34,106 bases of DNA from Rhodobacterales bacterium HKCCE4037 (GTDB taxonomy: Bacteria; Pseudomonadota; Alphaproteobacteria; Rhodobacterales; Rhodobacteraceae), in contig WVSM01000018.1 in NCBI GenBank assembly GCA_015689645.1, positions 1-34,106 on the forward strand, in the 5' to 3' direction. Below, piece after piece: positions 8,542-18,145 of this stretch (its first letter is position 1; each line of letters begins with the position of its first letter). The position numbers and the translations under genes were made by a program. A model generated the notes under the pieces. The model did not search any database. It was not told where the DNA came from and saw only the letters and a list, made by a program, of their open reading frames with translations.

Positions 8542-9155
8542 GTGTCGCCGATTTCACCTTCTACCTGTTCGCCCTGTCGCTGATCACCGGCGGGCTGTTC
8601 ACCGTGGTCTCGAAGAACCCGGTGCACTCCGTCCTGTGGCTGATCCTGTCGTTCCTGAGTGCCGCGGGCCTGTTTGTCCTGCTCGGCGCGGAATTTGTCG
8701 CGATGCTTCTGGTGATCGTCTATGTCGGCGCGGTCGCGGTGCTGTTCCTGTTCGTGGTCATGATGCTCGACGTGGACTTCGCCGAGCTGAAGGCGGAGAT
8801 GGCGAAATACGTGCCGCTTGGCGGGCTGATCGGCGTGGTGCTGATCATGCAGCTGACGCTGGCCTATGGTGTCTGGGACACCGCCGAGGGCGTGGAATTG
8901 AGCACCGTCCCCGTCGGCACGCCGGAGGGCGCGGGCGCGCACAATACCGAGGCGCTCGGCCTGGTGCTTTACGATCAGTATTTCCTTCTGTTCCAGGTCG
9001 CCGGCCTGATCCTGCTGGTGGCGATGGTGGGCGCGATCGTGCTGACGCTGCGCCACCGGGTGGACGTCAAGCGCCAGAACCCGGTCGCCCAGATGATGCG
9101 CGACCCGGCCAAGGCGATGGAGCTGAAGGACGTGAAACCGGGGCAGGGGCTTTGA
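8538..9155 (+). CDS. nuoJ: NADH-quinone oxidoreductase subunit J (membrane)
   Basis: Encodes 205 residues and begins inside the stop codon of the CMD-like gene (ATGA). Five membrane helices are visible, including the conserved helix 3 segment [19 protein letters not shown] that forms part of the proton path and contains a pi-bulge in known structures. The loop between helices 4 and 5 (about residues 115-145) is longer and polar, and the C-terminus is cytoplasmic and basic. Its stop overlaps a possible TTG start of a tiny downstream frame. Confidence 0.97.
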   Translation: MSVADFTFYLFALSLITGGLFTVVSKNPVHSVLWLILSFLSAAGLFVLLGAEFVAMLLVIVYVGAVAVLFLFVVMMLDVDFAELKAEMAKYVPLGGLIGVVLIMQLTLAYGVWDTAEGVELSTVPVGTPEGAGAHNTEALGLVLYDQYFLLFQVAGLILLVAMVGAIVLTLRHRVDVKRQNPVAQMMRDPAKAMELKDVKPGQGL

Positions 9156-9235
9156 ACCGGGGCGTCATCATCGCGCTGATCGTCGCCGTGGGCGTCGGCG
9201 CGTTGGTGGCAAACGGCTATTTCAACGGGCAGTAG
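9152..9235 (+). CDS. Possible 27-residue single-span membrane microprotein between nuoJ and nuoK
   Basis: A TTG overlapping the nuoJ stop codon (TTGA at 9152-9155) opens a 27-codon frame ending in TAG at 9233-9235. The product would be a single hydrophobic helix ([20 protein letters not shown]) with a short polar end, NGQ. TTGA coupling is also used at 30865 in this window, and ATGA or GTGA overlaps are used repeatedly in this operon, which supports real translation. The frame fills the gap up to the nuoK ribosome binding site (GGAGGGA). No family is recognised. It is too short for reliable statistical support. Confidence 0.45.
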   Translation: MNRGVIIALIVAVGVGALVANGYFNGQ

Positions 9236-9251
9236 ACCCGGAGGGACTTGG

Positions 9252-9560
9252 ATGACCATTGGTCTTGAACATTACCTGACGGTGGCGGCGGCGCTGTTCG
9301 TCATCGGGATTTTCGGCATCTTCCTGAACCGGAAGAACGTCATCATCATCCTGATGTCGCTGGAACTGATGCTCCTGAGCGTCAACATCAACATGGTGGC
9401 CTTCTCGTCCTTCCTCGGCGATCTGACGGGACAGGTCTTCACCCTGTTCATCCTGACCGTCGCCGCGGCCGAGGCCGCCATCGGCCTTGCCATCCTCGTC
9501 TGTTTCTTCCGCAACCGCGGCACGGTCGACGTGGAAGCCGTCGACAACCTGAAGGGCTAG
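9252..9560 (+). CDS. nuoK: NADH-quinone oxidoreductase subunit K (membrane)
   Basis: Encodes 102 residues with three membrane helices. The two buried glutamates needed for proton transfer are present at E38 ([15 protein letters not shown]) and E74 ([12 protein letters not shown]). A good ribosome binding site (GGAGGGA) precedes the ATG. NuoK is homologous to MrpC antiporter subunits and lies next to NuoN in the membrane arm. Confidence 0.98.
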   Translation: MTIGLEHYLTVAAALFVIGIFGIFLNRKNVIIILMSLELMLLSVNINMVAFSSFLGDLTGQVFTLFILTVAAAEAAIGLAILVCFFRNRGTVDVEAVDNLKG

Positions 9561-9564
9561 GCGC

Positions 9565-11853
9565 ATGGAACAAATCCTTCTCTTCGCCCCTCTCGTCGGC
9601 GCGCTGATCTGCGGGTTTTCCTGGCGGCTGATCGGGCAACAGGCGGCCTGCGTGGTGGCGACGCTGTTCTTGGCTCTGTCGTGCCTGCTGTCCTGGATCA
9701 TCTTCCTGACGTTCGACCCGGACGCGCACGCAAACGGCTACTACACCGAAAGCGTGATGACCTGGATCCAGTCCGGCACGCTGTTCACCGACTGGGCGAT
9801 CCGCATCGACCGGCTGACGGCGATCATGCTGATCGTGATCACCACGGTCTCGGCGCTCGTGCACCTTTATTCGTTCGGCTACATGGCCCATGACGAGAAC
9901 TTCAAGGAGGGCGAAAGCTACCGCCCGAGGTTCTTCGCCTACCTGTCGTTCTTCACCTTCGCGATGCTGATGCTGGTGACGGCGGACAACCTGCTGCAGC
10001 TGTTCTTCGGCTGGGAAGGTGTGGGTGTCGCGTCCTACCTCCTGATCGGGTTCTACTACCGCAAACCTTCCGCAGGGGCGGCGGCGATGAAGGCGTTCAT
10101 CGTCAACCGCGTGGGCGACTTCGGCTTCCTACTGGGCATCTTCGCGATCTTCTGGATGACGGATTCGATCCAGTTCGACGTGATCCTGCCGATGGGCGCA
10201 GAACTGGCGGAGATGAGTATCACCTTCCTCGGGATGGAGCTCGACGCCGCCAATACCATCGCCTTCCTGCTGTTCATCGGCGCGATGGGCAAGTCGGCGC
10301 AATTGCTGCTGCACACATGGCTGCCGGACGCGATGGAAGGCCCGACCCCGGTGTCGGCCCTGATCCACGCGGCGACCATGGTGACGGCGGGCGTTTTCCT
10401 TGTCTGCCGCATGTCGCCGATCATCGAATACGCGCCTGTCGCGGGCAATTTCATCGTGATCGTCGGCGCGGTGACGGCCTTCTTCGCGGCGACCGTGGGC
10501 CTGGTGCAGAACGACATCAAACGCGTGATCGCCTATTCGACCTGCTCGCAGCTTGGCTACATGTTCGTGGCGGCGGGTGTGGGTGTCTACTCGGTCGCCA
10601 TGTTCCACCTGCTGACCCACGCCTTCTTCAAGGCGATGCTGTTCCTCGGTGCCGGTTCGGTCATCCACGCGATGCACCACGAGCAGGACATGCGGAACTA
10701 TGGCGGTCTTCGGAAGAAGATCCCCTACACCTTCTGGGCGATGATGCTTGGCACGCTGGCGATCACCGGCGTCGGTATCCCGCTGCTGTACCTTGGCTTC
10801 CCGGTGGGCTTCGCTGGCTTCGTCTCGAAAGACGCCGTCATCGAGAGCGCCTTCGCCTTCGGTCCGGGCCTTGGCGAATTCGCCTTCTGGATGCTGGTCA
10901 TCTCGGCCCTGTTCACCAGTTTCTACAGCTGGCGCCTGATGTTCCTGACGTTCTATGGCGAGGCGCGTGGCAACAAGCACACCCACGACCACGCCCACGA
11001 GAGCCCGAAGACTATGCTTGTGCCGCTTGGCGTCCTGGCCGTCGGCGCGGTGTTCGCGGGCATGGTCTGGTACGGGCCGTTCTTCGGCCACACCGACAGC
11101 GTCGCGCGGTTCTTCGGCGTGCCCTACGCGGAAGAGGGCCACGGCGAAGAGCACGCGGATGAGGGCCACGGCGAGGAGGCGATGGCCGAGGTGGCGGGAG
11201 CCGCCGAGGAAGCGGTCGCCGGAACGGGCGCAGCAGACGAGGCCGAGACAGGCGCAGCCGAAGAGGCTGCAACCGAAATGGCGGCCGCCGACGAAGGCAC
11301 CGGCGCCGAGGAAGAGCATGCCGAGGCTGCGGCGGGTGAAGAAGCCCACGCGATGGACGAGGCCGGCGATCATGGCGAGGCGCATTACGTCTTCACCGGC
11401 GCGCCGGGCGAGGGCGCGATCCACCATGCGCCCGACAACCATGTCCTGAACGACGCCCATTCGGTGCCGGTCTGGGTCAAGCTCGCGCCGTTCTTCGCCA
11501 TGCTGATCGGCTTCGCCACTGCATACCTGTTCTACATCGCGAACCCGTCGATCCCCGGCCGCCTCGCGGCGCAGCAGCGCCCGCTCTACAACTTCCTGCT
11601 GAACAAGTGGTATTTCGACGAGATCTACGACTTCCTGTTCGTGCGGCCCGCGCGGCGTCTTGGCCGGTTCCTGTGGAAGGGCGGTGACGGTGCAGTCATC
11701 GACGGCGGGATCAACGGTCTGGCGATGGGCATCGTGCCGTTCTTCACGCGGAACCTGAACCGGCTGCAGTCCGGCTACATTTTCCACTACGCCTTCGCCA
11801 TGGTTCTGGGGATCGTGATCCTCATCACCTGGATGACGCTGAGCGCAGGATAA
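9565..11853 (+). CDS. nuoL: NADH-quinone oxidoreductase subunit L with a large acidic His/Ala/Glu insertion
   Basis: Encodes 762 residues, about 60 more than I recall for Paracoccus NuoL. The antiporter-like core is intact: E151 in [15 protein letters not shown]243 in [18 protein letters not shown], and [16 protein letters not shown] downstream. Extra length comes from residues about 523-606 (11131-11385), a low-complexity stretch of Ala, Glu and Gly with His pairs ([16 protein letters not shown]), placed between two membrane helices. The lateral helix and final helix follow ([18 protein letters not shown] onward). NuoL is the distal proton-pumping subunit of complex I. The ATG follows nuoK by 4 nt. 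Confidence 0.98.
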   Translation: MEQILLFAPLVGALICGFSWRLIGQQAACVVATLFLALSCLLSWIIFLTFDPDAHANGYYTESVMTWIQSGTLFTDWAIRIDRLTAIMLIVITTVSALVHLYSFGYMAHDENFKEGESYRPRFFAYLSFFTFAMLMLVTADNLLQLFFGWEGVGVASYLLIGFYYRKPSAGAAAMKAFIVNRVGDFGFLLGIFAIFWMTDSIQFDVILPMGAELAEMSITFLGMELDAANTIAFLLFIGAMGKSAQLLLHTWLPDAMEGPTPVSALIHAATMVTAGVFLVCRMSPIIEYAPVAGNFIVIVGAVTAFFAATVGLVQNDIKRVIAYSTCSQLGYMFVAAGVGVYSVAMFHLLTHAFFKAMLFLGAGSVIHAMHHEQDMRNYGGLRKKIPYTFWAMMLGTLAITGVGIPLLYLGFPVGFAGFVSKDAVIESAFAFGPGLGEFAFWMLVISALFTSFYSWRLMFLTFYGEARGNKHTHDHAHESPKTMLVPLGVLAVGAVFAGMVWYGPFFGHTDSVARFFGVPYAEEGHGEEHADEGHGEEAMAEVAGAAEEAVAGTGAADEAETGAAEEAATEMAAADEGTGAEEEHAEAAAGEEAHAMDEAGDHGEAHYVFTGAPGEGAIHHAPDNHVLNDAHSVPVWVKLAPFFAMLIGFATAYLFYIANPSIPGRLAAQQRPLYNFLLNKWYFDEIYDFLFVRPARRLGRFLWKGGDGAVIDGGINGLAMGIVPFFTRNLNRLQSGYIFHYAFAMVLGIVILITWMTLSAG
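11131..11385 (+). repeat. Low-complexity Ala/Glu/His-rich coding insertion in nuoL
   Basis: This stretch encodes about 85 residues made mainly of Glu, Ala, Gly, Asp and His. It begins with two near-repeats of [11 protein letters not shown] type and continues with repeated GAAEEA-like units. It is absent from the antiporter fold and probably forms a flexible loop. A further His-rich segment follows ([17 protein letters not shown]). Confidence 0.8.
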
Positions 11854-11859
11854 GAAATC

Positions 11860-13425
11860 ATGGATAACCTGATCTCCATAGTCACCTTCCTGCCCGCGGT
11901 TGCCGCGATCATCATGGCGCTGTTCCTGCGCGGCGATGACGAGGCGGCGCAGTTGAACGCCAAACGTCTGGCTTTCGCCGCGACCTTGGCGACGTTCCTC
12001 GTGTCGCTGTTCCTTCTGATCCAGTTCGATGCCTCCAACACCGGTTTCCAGATGGTGGAGGAGAGCGAGTGGCTGTTCGGCCTGCAATACCGCGTCGGCG
12101 TGGATGGCATCTCGATCCTCTTCGTGATGCTGACCACCTTCCTGATGCCCATCACCATCGCGTCCTGCTGGGGCGTGACGCACCGGGTGAAGGAATACAT
12201 GATCGCAATGCTGGTGCTGGAAACGCTGATGATCGGCGTTTTCGTGTCGCTCGACCTCGTGCTGTTCTACCTGTTCTTCGAAGCCGGCCTGATCCCGATG
12301 TTCCTGATCATCGGCATCTGGGGCGGCGCGAACCGCATTTATGCGTCGTTCAAGTTCTTCCTCTACACCTTCCTCGGCTCCGTCCTGATGCTGGTGGCGA
12401 TGATCGCGATGTATGTCGACGCGGGCACGACCTGCATCGGCGGCTGCGGGGAAGGCGTGCGCGCGCTTCTCAACCACAGCTTCTCGACCGAGACGTTCAG
12501 CGTTTTGGGCATCCAGGTGATCGGCGGGTTGCAGACCATGCTGTTCCTCGCCTTCTTCGCCAGCTTCGCGGTGAAGATGCCGATGTGGCCGGTCCACACC
12601 TGGCTGCCCGACGCGCACGTGCAGGCGCCCACGGCGGGCTCGGTCGTGCTGGCGGCGATCCTGCTGAAGATGGGCGGCTATGGCTTCCTGCGCTTCTCCC
12701 TACCGATGTTCCCGGTCGCCTCGGACCTGCTGGCACCGCTGGTCCTGTGGCTGAGCGTGATCGCCATCATCTACACGTCGCTTGTCGCGATGGTGCAGGA
12801 GGACATGAAGAAGCTGATCGCCTATTCCTCGGTCGCGCACATGGGCTTCGTGACCATGGGCATCTTCGCGGCGAACCAGAACGGTGTCGACGGGGCGATC
12901 TTCCAGATGATCTCTCACGGGTTCATCTCGGGCGCGCTGTTCCTCTGCGTCGGCGTGATCTACGACCGGATGCACACCCGCGATATCGACGCCTATGGCG
13001 GCCTTGTCGTGCGGATGCCGGGCTACGCGCTGATCTTCATGCTCTTCACCATGGCCAACGTGGGCCTGCCGGGCACCAGCGGATTCGTCGGTGAATTCCT
13101 GACGCTGATCGGGGTCTTCCAGGTCAACACCTGGGTGGCGGTCTTTGCCGCGACCGGCGTGATCCTGTCGGCCTGTTACGCGCTGTGGCTGTATCGCCGG
13201 GTTGTCTTCGGCGACCTGATCAAGGAAAGCCTCAAGACCATTCAGGACATCACCCCCCGCGAACGCGCGATCTTCGCGCCGCTGGTGGTGATGACCATCC
13301 TTCTGGGCGTCTACCCGAGCCTCGTGACCGACGTGATCGGCCCGGCGGTGGGGGCCCTTGTCGAAAACTACGACGTCGCCGTTGCCGCCTACGAGCCGCA
13401 CACGACCGTCGCCGCCAACCACTGA
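11860..13425 (+). CDS. nuoM: NADH-quinone oxidoreductase subunit M (membrane)
   Basis: Encodes 521 residues with about 14 membrane helices. The key charged residues are present: E141 in [17 protein letters not shown] and K239 in [40 protein letters not shown] is the conserved stretch of discontinuous helix 7. NuoM is the central antiporter-like proton pump of the membrane arm. A loop near residues 185-205 ([13 protein letters not shown]) carries two Cys not generally expected and may be a local feature. The ATG follows the nuoL stop by 6 nt. Confidence 0.98.
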   Translation: MDNLISIVTFLPAVAAIIMALFLRGDDEAAQLNAKRLAFAATLATFLVSLFLLIQFDASNTGFQMVEESEWLFGLQYRVGVDGISILFVMLTTFLMPITIASCWGVTHRVKEYMIAMLVLETLMIGVFVSLDLVLFYLFFEAGLIPMFLIIGIWGGANRIYASFKFFLYTFLGSVLMLVAMIAMYVDAGTTCIGGCGEGVRALLNHSFSTETFSVLGIQVIGGLQTMLFLAFFASFAVKMPMWPVHTWLPDAHVQAPTAGSVVLAAILLKMGGYGFLRFSLPMFPVASDLLAPLVLWLSVIAIIYTSLVAMVQEDMKKLIAYSSVAHMGFVTMGIFAANQNGVDGAIFQMISHGFISGALFLCVGVIYDRMHTRDIDAYGGLVVRMPGYALIFMLFTMANVGLPGTSGFVGEFLTLIGVFQVNTWVAVFAATGVILSACYALWLYRRVVFGDLIKESLKTIQDITPRERAIFAPLVVMTILLGVYPSLVTDVIGPAVGALVENYDVAVAAYEPHTTVAANH

Positions 13426-13435
13426 GGGACCCCCG

Positions 13436-14881
13436 ATGATCGGAGCCGACCTTGCCATCCTGACGCCCGAGATCGTCCTGTCGCTGTTCGCGATGGCCGG
13501 ACTGATGGCGGCGGTCTACACGTCGAAGGACGGGCTTGCCCCGGCGCTCACATGGGGCACGGCGCTGCTGTTCGTCATCATGGCCTTCTACATCGGCATC
13601 ACGGGCGAAGGGTCGCGCACGGCCTTCGACGGGATGTTCGTCGAAGACTCCTTCAGTCGCTTCGCGAAGGTCACCATCCTGCTGTCTGCCGCCGCGATCC
13701 TCGCCATCAGCCAGGATTACATGTCGAAGGCCGGCTTGCTGCGGTTCGAATTCCCGATGCTGATCGTGCTGGCCGTCGTCGGCATGATGCTGATGGTCTC
13801 CGCCGGGGACATGCTGGCGCTCTACATGGGGTTGGAGCTGCAATCGCTGGCGCTTTACGTGGTGGCCTCGCTACGCCGCGATTCCGTCCGCTCGACCGAG
13901 GCGGGCCTGAAATACTTCGTGCTCGGCGCGCTCAGTTCGGGCCTTCTGCTTTACGGCGTGTCGCTGACCTACGGCTACACGGGCACCACACAATTCGCGG
14001 GCATCATCGCGGCGTCGGGCGGAGAGATGTCGCTTGGCCTGCTGTTCGGCCTCGTCTTCATCCTTGCCGGCATGGCCTTCAAGGTGTCCGCCGCGCCGTT
14101 CCACATGTGGACGCCAGACGTCTACGAAGGGTCACCCACGCCGGTCACGGCGCTTTTTGCCACCGCGCCCAAGGTCGCGGCCATGGCGCTGTTTGCGCGT
14201 GTCGTGCATGACGCCTTTGGCGGCGTTGTCGGCGACTGGCAGCAGGTCGTGGCGTTTTTGTCCGTGATCTCCATGTTCCTCGGCGCGATCGCCGCGATCG
14301 GGCAGACCGACATCAAGCGCCTGATGGCCTATTCCTCGATCTCGCACATGGGGTTCGCCCTGATGGGGCTGGCCGCAGGCACCGCCGTGGGTGTCGAGGC
14401 GATGCTGATCTACATGGCGATCTACGTGGCGATGAACATCGGCACCTTCGCCTTCATCCTGACGATGGAGCGCGACGGGCGCCATGTGACCGACATCTCG
14501 TCGCTAGGCGCCTTCGCCTCGAAAGAGCCGGGCAAGGCCATGGCGATCCTCGTGCTGATGTTCTCGCTCGCCGGTGTGCCGCCGCTTCTGGGCTTCTTCG
14601 GCAAATACGCGGTGCTGACCGCTGCCGTCGATGCCGAGATGATCTGGCTGGCGGTGGCGGGCGTCATCGCCTCGGTCATCGGCGCGTTCTACTACATCCG
14701 CATCGTCTACCTGATGTATTTCGGGGAAGAGCGTAAGGGGCTGGACGGGCGCATGGGGCTCGCCACCTACGTGGGCCTGATCGCCATGGCGCTGGTCATC
14801 GGCCTGGGCTGGGTGCCGGGGATCAACCTCTTCGGCATCGAAGGCCCGGCCGAAATCGCTGCCGCGATGCTGACCCGCTGA
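13436..14881 (+). CDS. nuoN: NADH-quinone oxidoreductase subunit N (membrane)
   Basis: Encodes 481 residues. The start at 13436 follows GAGGGA and begins [20 protein letters not shown], as expected for NuoN; upstream in-frame codons overlap nuoM. K216 in [20 protein letters not shown] and the following [19 protein letters not shown] segment identify the antiporter core. MYFGEER is near the end, as in other alphaproteobacterial NuoN. It is the last structural gene of complex I here and is followed directly by birA. Confidence 0.98.
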   Translation: MIGADLAILTPEIVLSLFAMAGLMAAVYTSKDGLAPALTWGTALLFVIMAFYIGITGEGSRTAFDGMFVEDSFSRFAKVTILLSAAAILAISQDYMSKAGLLRFEFPMLIVLAVVGMMLMVSAGDMLALYMGLELQSLALYVVASLRRDSVRSTEAGLKYFVLGALSSGLLLYGVSLTYGYTGTTQFAGIIAASGGEMSLGLLFGLVFILAGMAFKVSAAPFHMWTPDVYEGSPTPVTALFATAPKVAAMALFARVVHDAFGGVVGDWQQVVAFLSVISMFLGAIAAIGQTDIKRLMAYSSISHMGFALMGLAAGTAVGVEAMLIYMAIYVAMNIGTFAFILTMERDGRHVTDISSLGAFASKEPGKAMAILVLMFSLAGVPPLLGFFGKYAVLTAAVDAEMIWLAVAGVIASVIGAFYYIRIVYLMYFGEERKGLDGRMGLATYVGLIAMALVIGLGWVPGINLFGIEGPAEIAAAMLTR

Positions 14882-14882
14882 C

Positions 14883-15632
14883 ATGGACGATTGGCCCGCC
14901 GGAGTGGGCCGTCGCGTCCTGCCTGAAACTGACAGCACCATGGCCGAGGCCGCCCGCGCGGCCCCGACGCTTGCGGGGCCGGAATGGGTTCTGGCGCTGA
15001 ACCAGACGGCAGGCCGGGGCAGGCGAGGCAGGGCATGGTCCATGCCGGCCGGGAACTTCGCGGCCTCGCTTACGATGCGTCCGACCGGCCCGGTCGACCA
15101 GATCGCCCTGCGGTCCTTCACGGCCGCTTTGGCGCTGCGCGATGCGCTGATCGCGGTGGGGTGCGCCGAAAGCGCTTTGTCCCTGAAATGGCCCAATGAC
15201 GTGCTGCTATATGGCGGCAAGCTGGCCGGTATCCTTCTCGAAAGCCTCGGCGACGGCAGAAGCGGCGCCAGTCACCTGATCATCGGCTTTGGCGTGAACC
15301 TTGCCGAAGTGCCGGATGCCGCAGCACTCGAGCCGCGCGCCGTCGCCCCGGTCTCGCTGCGCGAGGTCGGTGTAAACGTCACGCCGGAGGCGTTTCTCGA
15401 CGCGCTGGCCCCCGCCTTCGCCCGCCACGAGGCGAGCCTTGCCACCTACGGCTTCGGCCCGACGCGCACCGCTTGGATCGCCCATGCCGCCCGGTTGGGT
15501 GAGGTCATCACCGCCCGCCTGCCGGGCGAAGAGGTGACCGGCACTTTCACGGGCGTGGACGGGACCGGCAACCTTGTGCTTGAAACATCCAAAGGCCCGC
15601 GCCGGATCGCGGCGGCGGATATCTATTTCTAG
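14883..15632 (+). CDS. birA: Biotin--[acetyl-CoA-carboxylase] ligase, catalytic domain only
   Basis: Encodes 249 residues. The biotinyl-AMP binding loop GRGRRGRAW lies at 44-52, the catalytic lysine is K102 in LKWPNDVLLYGGKLAGILLE, and a C-terminal SH3-like domain follows (GEVITARLPGEEVTGTFTGVD). The N-terminal helix-turn-helix of E. coli BirA is missing, so this is a group I enzyme without repressor function. It attaches biotin to carboxylase carrier proteins in the cytoplasm. Start is 1 nt after the nuoN stop, so it is probably co-transcribed with nuo; birA next to nuoN is common in alphaproteobacteria as far as I recall. Confidence 0.95.
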   Translation: MDDWPAGVGRRVLPETDSTMAEAARAAPTLAGPEWVLALNQTAGRGRRGRAWSMPAGNFAASLTMRPTGPVDQIALRSFTAALALRDALIAVGCAESALSLKWPNDVLLYGGKLAGILLESLGDGRSGASHLIIGFGVNLAEVPDAAALEPRAVAPVSLREVGVNVTPEAFLDALAPAFARHEASLATYGFGPTRTAWIAHAARLGEVITARLPGEEVTGTFTGVDGTGNLVLETSKGPRRIAAADIYF

Positions 15633-15644
15633 GGGACCCTGCCC

Positions 15645-16424
15645 ATGCTGCTCTGCATCGACTGCGGCAACACCAACACCGCCTTCTCGATCTGGGATGG
15701 AGAGACCTTTCTCTGCACGCTCACGACCTCGACCCACCATTCGCGGACGGCGGATGCCTATTTCACATGGTTCTCCACCCTTCTGGAGCATTACGGGATC
15801 CAGCCGCAGATCGACGACGTCATCATCTCGTCCACCGTGCCGCGCGTCGTGTTCAACCTGCGCGTCTTCTGCGACCGGTTCTTCAGCCTGCGGCCCTGGG
15901 TCGTGGGCAAGCCCGATTGCGCGCTGCCGGTCGAACCGCGCGTCGATTTCGGCACCGGCGTGGGGCCGGACCGCCTTGCCAATGCCGCCGGCGCCTATGC
16001 GCGCCACGGCGGCGATTGCGTCGTGGTCGATTTCGGCACCGCGACGAACTTCGACGTCGTGGCCGAGGATGGCGCCTACGTCGGCGGCGTTATCGCGCCC
16101 GGCGTGAACCTGTCGCTGGAGGCGCTCGCCATGGGGGCCGCCGCATTGCCCCATGTCGATGTGACCAAGCCCGACAAGGTGATCGGCACCAACACCGTCG
16201 GCTGCATCCAGTCGGGCGTGTTCTGGGGCTACGTCGGGCTGATCGACGGGATCACCAACCGCATCAAGGCGGAATACGGCAAACCGATGAAGGTCATCGG
16301 CACCGGCGGCCTCGCCCCCTTGTTCGCACAAGGTGAACTGCTATTTGACACCATCGAAGGTGACCTCACGATGTATGGCCTGACCGTCATCCACAAGTAC
16401 AACAAGGAACTTGCACCCTCATGA
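15645..16424 (+). CDS. coaX: Type III pantothenate kinase
   Basis: Encodes 259 residues of the ASKHA-fold CoaX family. The phosphate-binding motif DCGNTNTAFSIW starts at D6, the catalytic D129 is in VVVDFGTATNFDVV, and GGVIAPGVNLSLEAL is the pantothenate-site region. It phosphorylates pantothenate with ATP, the first step in coenzyme A synthesis, and unlike type I enzymes is not expected to be feedback-inhibited by CoA. The start lies 12 nt after birA and the stop overlaps the start of the RNase J gene (ATGA). Confidence 0.97.
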   Translation: MLLCIDCGNTNTAFSIWDGETFLCTLTTSTHHSRTADAYFTWFSTLLEHYGIQPQIDDVIISSTVPRVVFNLRVFCDRFFSLRPWVVGKPDCALPVEPRVDFGTGVGPDRLANAAGAYARHGGDCVVVDFGTATNFDVVAEDGAYVGGVIAPGVNLSLEALAMGAAALPHVDVTKPDKVIGTNTVGCIQSGVFWGYVGLIDGITNRIKAEYGKPMKVIGTGGLAPLFAQGELLFDTIEGDLTMYGLTVIHKYNKELAPS

Positions 16425-18097
16425 ATGACCGGAACCGGCTGATGTATCTCCCCCTCGGTGGCGCGGGGGAGATCGGGATGAATTGCTACGTCTATGGCTA
16501 CGGGCCGGAAGGGGCGGAGCGGTTCATCGTGGTCGATATCGGTGTGGCCTTCCCCGACATGGACGGGCAGCCGGGCGTGGACCTGATCCTGCCCGACGTG
16601 GCGTGGCTGGAAGAGCGTCAGGATCGCATCGACGCCATCTTCATCACCCACGCGCACGAGGATCACGTGGGTGCCGTCGGGCATTTGTGGAACCGCCTGC
16701 GTGCGCCGGTCTATTGCCGGACGTTCACGGCGATCCATGCCACCCGCAAGCTGGAAGAGGCGGGCCATGACGCCGACAATGTGCGCATCGTCGGCGCCTA
16801 CCCGGAACGAGTCGAGGTCGGTGGTTTCCGCGTCTCCTTCGTGCCGGTCAGCCACTCGATCCCCGAAGCCTCGGCGCTCCTGATCGAGACGGATGCGGGC
16901 CGCGTCGTGCATTCCGGCGACTTCAAGATCGACCTCAACCCGGTCGTGGGCGAAGCGTTCGACGAGGGGATGTGGCGCGAGATCGGGGCGGAGGGCGTGC
17001 TGGCCTTCGTCTGCGACTCCACCAACGTCTTCAACCGCAACCCGGGCCGCTCGGAAAGCCAGCTGCCCGAACAGATCAACGCGCTCGTGGCGCAGGCGCG
17101 CGGCATGGTCGTGGCGACCACCTTCGCGTCCAACATCGCGCGGGTGAAGACGCTGGCCGAGGCGGGCGTGGCCGCTGGCCGCTCCATCTGCCTGATGGGC
17201 CGCGCGATGCAGCGCATGGTCAAGGCAGGCATCGAATCGGGCGTCCTGACGGATTTCCCCTCCACCATCAGCCCCGAAGATGCGCTGGACGTGCCGCGCG
17301 AGAACCTGATGCTGCTGGTCACCGGCAGCCAGGGGGAACGCCGGGCGGCCTCGGCGGCGCTGAGCCGGGGCAAATACCTGGGCCACGAGTTGAAGGAGGG
17401 CGACACCTTCCTGTTCTCCTCCAAGACGATCCCCGGCAACGAGGTTTCCGTCGCCCATATCCAGAACGCGCTGGCCGAGATCGGGGTCGAGATCGTCGAT
17501 GACAACAGCGGTTTCTACCACGTCTCGGGCCACGCCAACCGGCCTGACCTCGAAGTCATGCATGACGTGCTGAAACCCCAGGTCCTGATCCCCTGCCACG
17601 GCGAATTCCGCCACATCCGCGAACACGCGCGGCTGGCCGCGTCGAAGGGCATGAACGGGGTCGTGGCGCCGAACGGCTCGGTGGTGGAGCTGACGGGCAA
17701 CGCGCCGGGCGTCGTCGAATATGTCGAGACGGGCCGCACCTACCTCGACGGCGAGGCCTTCGTCGGCCAGTTCGACGGCGTGATCCGCGAGCGGATGAAG
17801 ATGGCGCTGAACGGCATGGTCGTGGTGGCGCTGATCGTCGATGAAAGCGACGAGATCCTCGAAGACGCTTGGGTGCAGCTCAAGGGCCTGCCCGAAGTCG
17901 GATCGTCCGGCGCGGACCTTCAGGAGCTGATCGAAGACGACATCGCGCGGCTGCTGCCCCGGCTGGATGCCAAGGTGATCGACGATGACGACAAACTTGA
18001 GGAGGCGATCAAGCGCGTCGTCCGCCAGACCTGCGTGCAGGAGATCGGCAAGAAGCCGGAACTTGCGTTATTGGTCAGTCGGTTGATGGCCGAATAA
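16421..18097 (+). CDS. rnj: Ribonuclease J
   Basis: Encodes 558 residues. The metallo-beta-lactamase signature HAHEDHVGAVGHLW is at 77-90, the metal-bridging Asp is in VVHSGDFKIDLNP, and the beta-CASP domain and its motifs follow (VCDSTN, ATTFASNIARV, SGHANRPDLEVM, IPCHGEFRH). The C-terminal domain (about 450-558) is the RNase J dimerisation region. It acts as 5'-3' exonuclease and endonuclease in rRNA maturation and mRNA decay. Start overlaps the coaX stop (ATGA). The gene ends the long + strand run, 18 nt before a terminator. Confidence 0.97.
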   Translation: MNDRNRLMYLPLGGAGEIGMNCYVYGYGPEGAERFIVVDIGVAFPDMDGQPGVDLILPDVAWLEERQDRIDAIFITHAHEDHVGAVGHLWNRLRAPVYCRTFTAIHATRKLEEAGHDADNVRIVGAYPERVEVGGFRVSFVPVSHSIPEASALLIETDAGRVVHSGDFKIDLNPVVGEAFDEGMWREIGAEGVLAFVCDSTNVFNRNPGRSESQLPEQINALVAQARGMVVATTFASNIARVKTLAEAGVAAGRSICLMGRAMQRMVKAGIESGVLTDFPSTISPEDALDVPRENLMLLVTGSQGERRAASAALSRGKYLGHELKEGDTFLFSSKTIPGNEVSVAHIQNALAEIGVEIVDDNSGFYHVSGHANRPDLEVMHDVLKPQVLIPCHGEFRHIREHARLAASKGMNGVVAPNGSVVELTGNAPGVVEYVETGRTYLDGEAFVGQFDGVIRERMKMALNGMVVVALIVDESDEILEDAWVQLKGLPEVGSSGADLQELIEDDIARLLPRLDAKVIDDDDKLEEAIKRVVRQTCVQEIGKKPELALLVSRLMAE

Positions 18098-18115
18098 CAA
18101 CCTGCCACAACAAGA

Positions 18116-18140
18116 AACGCCCCGCTTTCGACGGGGCGTT
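18116..18140. terminator. Bidirectional rho-independent terminator
   Basis: A perfect 9-bp stem, AACGCCCCG (18116-18124) with CGGGGCGTT (18132-18140), encloses a 7-nt loop. It is followed by TTCTTTT on the + strand, and the - strand reads TTTCTTG after the stem. It lies between the convergent RNase J and helicase genes and should stop transcription from both sides. Confidence 0.93.
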
Positions 18141-18145
18141 TTCTT

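Noticed and set aside
10129-12618. Long - strand frame of 829 codons over nuoL and nuoM
   Set aside because: Product is an implausible mix of His, Arg and Gln with no motifs; antisense shadow of two membrane genes.
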